Positions 54,321 through 64,000 of a DNA stretch of 64,000 nucleotides are shown here, in pieces (the stretch's first letter is position 1; each line of letters begins with the position of its first letter). Source of the stretch: Hygrophila difformis (lineage: Eukaryota; Streptophyta; Magnoliopsida; Lamiales; Acanthaceae); contig JAOANR010000015.1 in the NCBI GenBank assembly GCA_030278955.1, positions 39,092,487 to 39,156,486 on the forward strand. The letters run 5' to 3'. The notes under the pieces are model-generated. The model did no database searches, was not told the origin of the DNA, and worked only from the letters and a program-made list of their open reading frames with translations. A program made the position numbers and the translations under genes.

Positions 54321-56672
54321 GCCGCGTTCACCGTTCTCTCCCTCCTCAACATGGTCTCCACTTGGTTGCGTTCCTAAAGTTTCGGCTCCTGCATTTACCT
54401 CATTATGCTCTATGCCTTCTGACATCACACCGGTACTCTTCTTTTCTGGTTCTTGATCAATCTGTCGCTCCCTTACACCATCTCCATTGGGGCGAGGACT
54501 GTGTAATCATTCCGACATCAACGGCCTCCTTAGTCTTCCTCACTTTGCTCTCCCCATCCCCATCAGCTCCACCGTACCTACATTGCTTTGTTTGCACTCT
54601 TTTTCCCCTTCTCCCCTTTCACCTCACTACTACCTTCACTAGTTTTTTCTTCTCATCCAGCTTCCCCATCTGCTGATCACATTTCTTTCGCTTTCTGTTA
54701 GGTGTCATTTCCCCCTGATCAACCAACAACAATCCGCATATTCACAGTTACCACAAATCAGTACCATACCAAAATACAAACTTTTACAATCTGTCCACTA
54801 ATATAAAACAAGGGCAACACCAACAAATCTATGGAAAACATCACTACATATAACTAATCTACCAATTCAACATTCAAACAACACTACATTATTAATTCTA
54901 AATCCCAAACAGATTACAATACGATTCATTTGACAACATATGCGGCCAACAAATAACATTCACAGTTTATATCCAACAAAATCGCACACTCAACTTCATT
55001 GAATACATCATCATATTTTGCAAACTAAATCACAACAAAATCTCAAACATAATTCAAGTTCAATTAACCACCAAATTACCCCACAATTTTCTCCTCAACC
55101 CATGTCCGTAATAATGTCTCTCCCTCTCTCACAATCCAAGTCACCCACATTGAGCCTATGTGACCAATGCCTCCACCCGCACACCGTCCTCAACATTCTG
55201 TCAAACCCTAAGTGCCAACCCTAACTCCTCCCTACCCGCTGTCTCCATTACCACCCATTATCTCAATGCCAACTCAAATTAGAGTTCATCCCGCACCCCC
55301 ACAACTTATTTCCGTGCAAACGCCCTTCCAACCACCGTCACAAGCAATCCTCTGACCCTCATTGAGAAAAACAACTTACAAAGGAAACACACCCATAATA
55401 ATTATAAAAAAGATTCACTCTATGTTGCCAAACCATGCACTCCGCAGCCTCCTTTCTCCGGTCGCAGTCGATCGCTCCACGCCGTTGTGCTCAAACTCAA
55501 GCTTTCCGACAGAGCATTACCATTGGGCACTAATGGGAAGAATGGAATGTTGGGGGAACGGTGACGATTCAAAAGGTAAAGTACCCCTTTTTAATATTTT
55601 ATTGTATATCTTTTTTGGTTTTCTTTTACACTAGCCTAACCCGCCCGCGCAATGCGCCGGGCTTAGATTATAATGCTGATAGAAAAAAGAATTAGGTGAA
55701 TACCATAATTCTGCATACATAAAGGCTCAAACCAAAAGCCTTTACTTAAGTTTTCAGATACTCATACCACTTAAACCAACTGCGATTGGTAGTTAATTAA
55801 AGAAATCATTTTAATTTTAATATTATAAATACCATGGATATTAAAAAATACATATCATGAATTATAAATACTATTTTATTCGAATCACATTTTTATGCTA
55901 CTTTTTCTCGACAAAATATTATCTTAACTCAATAGATCCTCAGTCTCAATATATAAAATCAATTCATTGTGACATCCCATTTTTAATAAATAAATTAATT
56001 TTTCAAATGGAGCGTGGAGAATATAAGGCTTAAGGCCTCAAATTTATTAAATGAAATCTTTTTCAATGTAAATGGAAAATATTAAATCATGTGAGTAAAT
56101 GAACGGATACTTTTACAGGAAGGAAAGAATAAATTAAATCTCAATTAGAGTAACAATTTATGAATAAATTTGATAACATTCCAACATCATAGAAACATAT
56201 ATTTAATAAATTAATGTCAAGCAATTCAATATATTATACTTTCCCTTTTGTTGTAGTTTTTTTTAACTTTCCCATTTGCCGACGTTTTCACATCATCTTT
56301 TTATCCAAAAAAACTATAAAGTTGATAAGGTTTGGTATAAATAAGGTAGCGTGAATCAATTTTGGAATTGTAATATATACGCAATTAATTATGTAACAAT
56401 GCATGGTTAATTTAATTATGCAACAAAAATTGTATGTAATAGTAGATTAAAATTGATGATTAAAAATCACATTACATAAATTATTAGTATTTTTAACTAA
56501 AAAGTATTTTGTCGTTCTCATTTTGAGAACATGTACACATAAAGGAACTAACAAAATAATAATAAGAAAAATAAAATTATATTTTATTTGTTTATGTTGA
56601 AAGAAAATGAATTATATATAGTAAAATTTTCATATATACACTATTTAATTTATAATTTTTACTATTAGATGT

Positions 56673-56721
56673 GACCCTAAATGGGTCAGCCTGCTGCCCG
56701 CAGGCTGACCCATTTAGGGTC
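56673..56721. repeat. Second copy of the 22-bp hairpin
   Basis: Identical to 6699-6747. Confidence 0.85.
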
Positions 56722-57433
56722 CCATCGCTTGAATATTAGTTACTACTTTTGGGAAAATTGAATGTTTAGCACAACGTCACCAAAAATTTGAATTATTATC
56801 TTTTGTTGCACATCAATTGCAAATCGTAATACATAAATAGTTGGTATATTTTAGTATTTTTCTATTTATTTATCTTATCAGTTCGAGTTTGTTTAAGTTT
56901 ATATTTTTTTCTAATTTTATTTAAAATTAGAATATAAATGAATTTTTATATATTATTGAAACTATTTTTAATATTATAAATAGTTCAGATAATAAAAGAA
57001 ATATTATGTAGTTAATTATTAGTCAAGTTAAATATCATATATTTGCTAACAAAAAATAATAATAATAATAATATAATAGAATGTTATGAATTAATAACTG
57101 AAAATATTATTTTGTAGGGGTATATATCCTTAAAATATATGGTAAAAAAATTCTATTTATAATATTAATAACTTAATATACTGATCCATCCTTCAAGCAC
57201 GTCACTTCATTAAATGTTATCAATCTCTCTATCTAATTAATAGATGAATGACACGCCACTCAAGCAAGACACTACTATCTCCTCCTCCAATTACCATAAC
57301 CTGAAAAGAGGAGATGCAATGCAATCCTTTGTTCACAATTTTACTTTTTTGGATAATTAATAAGCCACTAATATAGTTCTCTATGTGCAACGTTTATACT
57401 ATATTCACTTATGCGACATAAATTTATTGTGTG

Positions 57434-57548
57434 GATGTTTGGGAGTCAGCAGATCTGCTAGCAGATAGCAGATTTGGAGAGCAGATTGTGAAACAATTCT
57501 TTCTCTGGATCCGCTATCCGCTAGCGGATCCGGCGGCTCCCAAACATC
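57434..57548. mobile_element. Second copy of the short MITE
   Basis: Identical to 7460-7574 by eye, including the asymmetric transitions between arms. Confidence 0.65.
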
Positions 57549-57611
57549 CCCTGTATATCACTATCGTTTGCTTCCCCTTTCTAACTTTTTATTGGCCCAC
57601 TCCAGTAAAAA

Positions 57612-57974
57612 GTGAACTGTGCGAACACGTCTCTCTTTTATATTTCACTTAATTTTCGGTGTACTGTAGAAACATGCTTATCTTCGGGGAAATGCTTTTG
57701 CTTCAAGGAAGAGCACAAAACATGCGGTCCTGCCGTGATAGCATTAAAATTTGACCTTTTATATGGCATTTTCAATTCTGAAGTGAAAGTGTTGGAGCGC
57801 TCTTTATGTATTCTTCATAATGAGATTGTTAGTTTGCAAGAGCTCTTATCCTCATCGAAGCAGATTAGTGATGCATTCAAGAAAACGGATGAAAGGATTC
57901 AGAATTGTGAAGATTCCTTGAAGCGATGTTTTGACCATGTAATAGATATGAAATTCAACCTGCCAATATCATGA
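57612..57974 (+). CDS. Second copy of the unrecognised coiled-coil exon
   Basis: The translation is identical to that of 7638-8000, with the same splice-acceptor-like TGTACTGTAG upstream. Identity of both copies gives no information on selection because the duplication is so recent. Confidence 0.4.
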   Translation: MNCANTSLFYISLNFRCTVETCLSSGKCFCFKEEHKTCGPAVIALKFDLLYGIFNSEVKVLERSLCILHNEIVSLQELLSSSKQISDAFKKTDERIQNCEDSLKRCFDHVIDMKFNLPIS

Positions 57975-58215
57975 AGATTATTTTTAGTTATGTGATTAAT
58001 ACTTTATGTATATGAGAATCTTTCTAATATGTTGATATTGTAGTACCTTTCCATGTTCTATATAGCTGATTCCATTACTACAAATAGATCAAATACCCAC
58101 CTTCAGAATCACATATTTGGAAAATGATAACCTTTAAATTCATATTCTATGGAAAGAATAAAATATGGGTTTCCTTCAAACCATCACCCAATGTGAGTAT
58201 TTTAAAAAAAAATTA

Positions 58216-58510
58216 AAAATTAAACCTTTCAAAAAAAATCTCAATTACAATAACAATTTATAGGGATTGGGACTTAGCCCAAGTGGTTAAACGCCCGGCT
58301 CTCAAAAGATTGAGGGTTCGATTCCCACCCGGCCCTATCCCTCCAATTTTCCCATTTGTAATTGTGTATCATGGGCTCCCATCACTTCTCTAGCCGGGTG
58401 GGAATCGAACCCTCAATCTTTTGAGAGCCGGGCGTTTAACCACTTGGGCTAAGTCCCAATCCCTATAAATTGTTATTGTAATTGAGATTTTTTTTGAAAG
58501 GTTTAATTTT
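58216..58510. repeat. Second copy of the fold-back SINE
   Basis: Same perfect 118-bp arms and 59-bp loop as 8242-8536. Confidence 0.88.
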
Positions 58511-58677
58511 CCCATTTGTAATTGTGTATCATAGGCTGTTCTGAAAAAAAATATATATATATTATAAACCAAATTGATCACATTCGAAAATCATATAGGC
58601 ATATCATTACCAAATTGATTACATTCCAAAATTATATAAGCATATCATTACCAAATTGACAACATTCCAAAATCATA

Positions 58678-58937
58678 CTTCCTCCGTTTTTGTGATAGTG
58701 CAACAAACACCCAATGCACGCAGTCCAATGCATATTTTGAACCATTAATAACTTAAGGTCGGTATAAGTAAAAATTTTAAAAGTTTGATATTTAAAAACT
58801 ACATGACGAGACGAATCCAACAAGATCTCACTTGATTATGTTTTTTCTTGTATAACTATGTTAAAAATTAGAGTCAAACTCGAACAATAAATAGTAGCAA
58901 ATAGTGCTTTGTTGCACTATCACAAAAACGGAGGTAG
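58678..58937. mobile_element. Second copy of Stowaway-type MITE (8704 copy)
   Basis: Same inverted ends and TA flanks as 8704-8963. Confidence 0.85.
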
Positions 58938-60847
58938 TATAATTAAGCATATCATACCAAATTGACAACATTCAAAAATCATATAAGCATATCCTTAATA
59001 AACTAATTCCTTCCAAAACATATCCTCAATACAAATTTAATTCCACTAATATAAATATTGAATAGATGTCAATTTTCCTATGAAATTATAGTAAACTATA
59101 ATTCCATTAATACAAAATAATTCCATTGGATACTTTGCAGATACTTGCTTCATCTTAAACATTGGTGTGCTTGATTTGGTATTCAAAAGAAACCTGAAAA
59201 CCTCTTTTTTGCCATCACACTTATTAGAAGTTGATGATATTAGGCTATATTAGATCATCTTGGCTCGGAAGGCTTTGGAGGAGTAGACATGGGGTATGTA
59301 GCAGGACCGGTATAATGAAATTTAGTTTAATACTCATAAATAAATAAAAGCAAGTTGTGACTATATTAAATTTAGTTATAGTAGGCAAAAATAGAACTAA
59401 CCTTGAATCATGTTTATCAAGTAATATTCGAGCCTTATGCTTGGTGTCCTAGCTGCCATTACCTGTGTAAATTAGTAATGCTTGTCTGAAATGATCCCAA
59501 GAATCAAGATAATGTCACAAATGAAACTACTGCAAAAGATCCCACAGGCCTTCGCATGTCTCCCATCTGAAAAAACCACCAAGAAGCTACTGAATACAGT
59601 AAATACAAATATAATTGCAGCTAAAATGAGGATTGATTAACATGTCCAGATGAAGACATAAAGACAAAAACCAAGGTGTAGTTCTCAAGAATTTAAAAAT
59701 GAACATGAGATGATGAGAAAACTATGAAAGCAGATTGTAACTGGCAGAAAAACATACACAAATGAAATAAAACTAATACTATTAAACACACAGACTTTGC
59801 GGCTTAACCAAACTTTCGAATTGCCAAACTCAAGACATATCTATCAAAAAAATTGTAACTAAATTCAATCCAATTTTTCTCAATTGAAAAGGACAAAATA
59901 AAGTCTTCATTAACACAAAAACAGAACATGAAAACCAATTATGTAAGTGAAGCCAAACTTACAACAATGGAACAATTCCCAAGATTCTAGGTGGGAAAAA
60001 ATCGAATATAATGTCGAAAAAGGAAATGGTGTACTTACTGGGAAATATACAAAAGAGCAATCTTTGTCATATAATGTCGGGAAAGAACAACGGACATATT
60101 AACAATTCAAACAGACAACGTCCCTGGAAGGTATTAAAAAATATTAAAACAACCACAATATCCAAAAACGGAATGCATTCCGTAAGCAAGGAAGAGTAAA
60201 TCTCACCAAATGACACCCTATGTTTAGATCGTAAACAACAACATAAAAATAAGGAAAGGGACAAGTCTTCATAGAAAAAACTTGAAAAAAGAAGGATAAG
60301 ATGAAGAGAAAAATAAAAACATTAACATGAAAGGAAATAAAATTATGATAGTGAACAGACTATAGAGCCTTTAACATCAACAAACCTAAAATACACCTAT
60401 TAATACATAAAGAAAGCCGTGACCTTAAAAATACACCAATTGAGAAGATGCGGACAATCAACGAATGATGAGAATTGAGCTTACGGCTTTTTTAGATCAC
60501 AACACTCAAATGCGGATTCTGCCAAGTATTGATAATTATAACTAATATTATATTTTAAATCGATAAATCATCATTTAGGACCTGCAATATCCATACAAAC
60601 CATAGACATTAGACAACCATAAAATGAAAGGAAATAAAGAGGCACAAAATGGAAGAGCCATCGGCCATTGTCGCATAAAGATGTTGTAGCAAAGAAACTA
60701 CCAGTAGAAAATAATCCTCTTTGGCTTCTGTCCAGTAGCCCTCCGGAACGCAATAAGAAGTTCCCTAAATCATCAAACAACAAATATCATCCATCTGTAT
60801 GGTTTCCAAACGCTATGAAACAGTACTTGCAATTATGAATCCAAATA

Positions 60848-61106
60848 CTCCCTCCGTTTTCCAAAAATTGTAACATTCCTGCATTTCACGTTATTCAATG
60901 CACATTTTTAACGCTTAATATCTTAAATTGTGTAAAAGTAAAAATTATAAAAATTTGATATTAAAAACCTACGCGATTAGACGAATCTAACAAGATCTCA
61001 CTTGACTATGTTTTATTTGTATAACTATGTTAAAAATTTGAATCAAAGTTACTCAGTGAATAGTAACAACTATGCAAATGTTACAATTTTTAACAAACGG
61101 AGGGAG
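60848..61106. mobile_element. Second copy of Stowaway-type MITE (10874 copy)
   Basis: Same as 10874-11132 except for at least one A-to-C difference near 60966. Confidence 0.85.
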
Positions 61107-62419
61107 TATTTAGCAATTGAAAACCAACTCTATCGCTCCTGTATCTGATTTCTTCATTAAAAATAAAAACATTAACATGAAGGAATTAAGATTATGGTAA
61201 TGAACAGAGTACAGAGCCTTTAACAATCAACAAAGCTAAAATACACCAATCAATACATAAAGAAAGCTGTGACCTTAAAAATACACCAATCGAGAAGGTG
61301 CGGTGATGAGTGGCGGCAGGGGGGGGCATTGTTAGGGAAAAATCTGAGAAGCATGGGCTTGTGAAATTGATAATAACAATAACAATCCAAATTAACCTAA
61401 TAAGAGCAGAAGAGTTACTTTGGTATTTTGCTATGATCCGAAAGAGTAATTAAAGATTCCAATGCAAAAAGAGTATTTCGCCGGAAATGTGGAGCGAGAT
61501 TGGTGGAAGGATGATGGAGGCGGAGGGTTTGCAAGAGACTTGTGAAGACTGACCAGAGTAGATCTAAGGGAAGATGGAGGCGAGGCGAGTCGCACGCAGA
61601 TTGATGGAGGCACAGGCACAGCGGAGGGCAACGTCCGACGGGCGACAGAGAGGGTGGTGGCAAATGGTGGAGGACGGATGGCGGGCGTTGGGTGGAGGGC
61701 AGAGGTAATTGATATTGGGAGGGGAATAGGAATCGGAGACAGAAATTTTGGGAGAGAGTGAATAGTGAAGTAGCGCGGATCTGGCAACCGGATACATCTC
61801 TTCAACAATTTGGGGGAGTCTGTTATGGCGCAGCTTCACTCTGTTATGGAGTCGATGGAGACGCAGTTTGGGGGCAAAACTGATAGAGGCGGAGCAGAGC
61901 CAATGCAGGCGAAGATGCGAAACGGCGGCAGGCGGATGGGGTCGGAGGGATGGAGGAGGATAGCAGCAACCGGATGGAGGCGGAGGGATGGAGGTGGATG
62001 GCGGAAACCGGATGGAGGCGAAGCTGCGTTTAGGGTTAGAAGTTAGAACACTGAAGAGGTATGGTGGCAGAAAAGAATCGTAAAATTAGGTTTTGTGAGG
62101 TTGATTTTGCATTTAGGGTTTTAGTGTTGATTTTAGGCGGGAAAATATGTAGTTTAGTTTATACTATAATATAGATTTGGTATTTGGGGGTTTTTTTGGT
62201 ACAAAGGGAGCTGGGGGGTTACGGAGGAAATATGTTTGGATGGGAGGGGTATTACTCGAGTTTCCTGAATAATTTATTTAATAAATTATTGTTCGGAAAT
62301 AATTCATCATAAAATTCGAAATGCCAAAGGAATCAACATATGGGTCAAAGTTGAAATGGATTAGAAATGCGAATAAAAAACGGAAAATAAGGGCCCAGTC
62401 CCCAAAAGCAAAAGTTTAT

Positions 62420-64000
62420 GGGGTTTCTAGAGTTTACCCCCCACCCAAAACATAAATTTGAGTCAACCCCCCCCCCCCCCCCCACCTACAAAACTCACAC
62501 CTAACCCCCCCAAAAGATTAAAACCATAACTATACTTAACAATATAAATAAATTAGTGTAATAATGCATTAGATGTGAAATACCAAGTATACCCATAAGT
62601 GTAATAAAACAAAAAAAAATATATATATTTTACCACATATGTAAAAGGAAACTTTACCATATTTCTCACGTCATGTTACCATATTTTTCTCCCCAAAAAT
62701 TCCCAAAATTTAACGTTCTCATTTTAAAAAAATTTGGGTTACCACACTTCATAACCTACTTACCACACTTTCAAAATATTTTACCACACTTGTGAAGGAA
62801 ACTTTACCATATTCTTCACTCTTTATGTTAACAAGTTTTTTTTCCCCCAAAAATCCCCAACAATCTAATGTTCTCATTTTTAAAAAATTTGGGTTACCAC
62901 ACTTCATAACCTAATTACCACACGTTTAAAATATTTTACCACACATGTAAAAGAAACCTTTACCATATTCCTCACTAGTCATGTTACCACATTTTTTTCC
63001 CACCAAAATCCCCAAAATTCAGTGTTCTCATTTTAAAATAAAATTGGGTTACCACACTTCATAACCTACTTACCACGCTTTCAAACTATTTTACCACACT
63101 TGTAAAAGGAAACTTTACCATATTCCTCACTCTTCATGTTACCAAGTTTTTTCCCCCCAAAAATCCCCAACAATTTAATGTTCTCATTAAGAAAAAAATT
63201 TGGGTTACTACACTTCATAACCTAATTACCGCACTTTTAAAATATTTTACCACACTTGTAAATGAAACTTTACCATATTCCTCATTCGTCATATTATCAA
63301 GTCCCGTCCCCCCTCCCCCAAATCCCCAAAATTCAATGTTTTCATTTTAAAAAAAATTTGGGTTATCACACTTCATAACCTACTTACCATACTTTCAAAC
63401 TATTTTAACACACTTGTAAAAGGAAACTTTACCATATTCCCCACTCTTCATGTTACCAAGTTTTTTCCCCCAAAAAACCCCAACAATTTAATGTTCTCAT
63501 TTAAAAAAAATTGGGTTACCACACTTCATAACCTAATTACCACACTTTTAAAATACTTTACCACACATGTAAAATGAACTTTACCATATTCCTCACTCGT
63601 CATGTTACCACGTTGCCCCCCCCCCCCCTCCCCAAAATCCCCAAAATTCAATGTTCTCATTTTTTTTTAAAAAAATTGGGTTAACCAATTGGTACTCGGT
63701 GTGGATTGTGGTAACCAATTGTGGTAATTGTTAATATATGAGTGTGATAATCTTCCAATTCATGTGTAAATATGGTAATATGACAGTGGTAACAATTACT
63801 ATACAAATGTGGTAACATGTGGTGGGTTTATGGTACAAATTTATGGTGTATATGGTAATGCCAATAAAAGCAGCGTGGTAACATAATGATATAATCGTAT
63901 TCGTAAGTTCTGGGTGCACAATCAATACATGTAATTGTGTATACTCATATTTTCCAAGGAATATGTCGAATCGGCGATGTCATACATTGTATTTAGTGGA
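62420..64000. mobile_element. Left part of the duplicated MULE
   Basis: It starts after the target copy AAAGTTTAT at 62411-62419, like the element at 12446. The internal C-run is about 13 bases shorter. The ~155 bp tandem array occupies 62630-63690. The right part lies outside the window. Confidence 0.65.

Larger units (their letters stand above)
54321..64000 (+). repeat. Second copy of 4347-14026, >99 percent identical
   Basis: All landmarks recur at a constant offset of 49,974 until the C-run near 12500 (62470 here), after which homopolymer differences reduce the offset to 49,961. I found about five substitutions outside homopolymers in 9.7 kb (for example at 54875, 60961 and 63824). The copy is cut by the window edge. 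Confidence 0.93.

Noticed and set aside
51598..54330. Solo LTR with target duplication
   Set aside because: The bases flanking 51604-54320 (CACTT and GCCGC) do not match, so an ordinary solo LTR from one insertion is not supported; a recombinant LTR fits better.

Overview
The window looks like repeat-rich nuclear DNA from a flowering plant, probably a eudicot. The evidence is plant-type LTR retrotransposons primed by initiator tRNA-Met, Tekay-type chromovirus integrase with a chromodomain, a Ty1/copia gag, Mutator-like elements (MULEs) with 9-10 bp target duplications, Stowaway-type MITEs, tRNA-derived SINEs and plant-specific gene fragments (AUX1/LAX auxin carrier, PRA1). I see no convincing intact host gene. 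The only non-transposon coding candidate is a short exon-like ORF near 7.7-8.0 kb. All family names come from reading the sequence, not from a search.

Layout. 1-4346: a Tekay-like LTR element on the minus strand with all of gag-pol deleted (partial left LTR, polypurine tract, primer site, complete 2.7 kb right LTR). 4347-12445: AT-rich DNA with MITEs, a perfect fold-back SINE, a short GC-rich hairpin and one possible coding exon. 12446-17542: a MULE with a 9-bp target duplication, inverted tandem arrays and broken exons of a plant Ulp1-associated type protein. 17552-23334: a related region dominated by TTGGTAAG and GGACGGTC arrays. 23335-41722: a Tekay chromovirus on the minus strand (3' LTR, broken integrase, RNase H stub) split by a 13.8 kb insert. 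That insert is a non-autonomous plus-strand LTR-type element with several gag-like ORFs and arrays of AATTCGAATT palindromes; it is itself broken by a 1,368 bp Pack-MULE. 41723-44284: a second element with a gag-like gene. 44285-46618: a duplicate of the 23 kb flank plus LTR. 46619-48848: an LTR of the same family as the one at 36927, carrying TCGCGA hairpins in place of AATTCGAATT. 48849-51277: a copia 5' LTR and broken gag. 51278-51603: short repeats and a SINE head. 51604-64000: a near-identical second copy of 1643-14026, offset by about 49,974 bp.

How the parts relate. The genes are nested transposon parts rather than a pathway. Two points stand out. First, the repeat of the first 12.4 kb at the right side begins in an LTR whose left flank belongs to one locus and whose right flank belongs to another, as expected for unequal crossing over between LTRs that duplicated a ~50 kb unit (a false assembly duplication is the main alternative). 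Second, several element families carry blocks of hypervariable palindromes upstream of their promoters. Flanking bases of the palindromes co-vary so that pairing is kept, and sister LTRs keep the layout while swapping the palindrome sequence.
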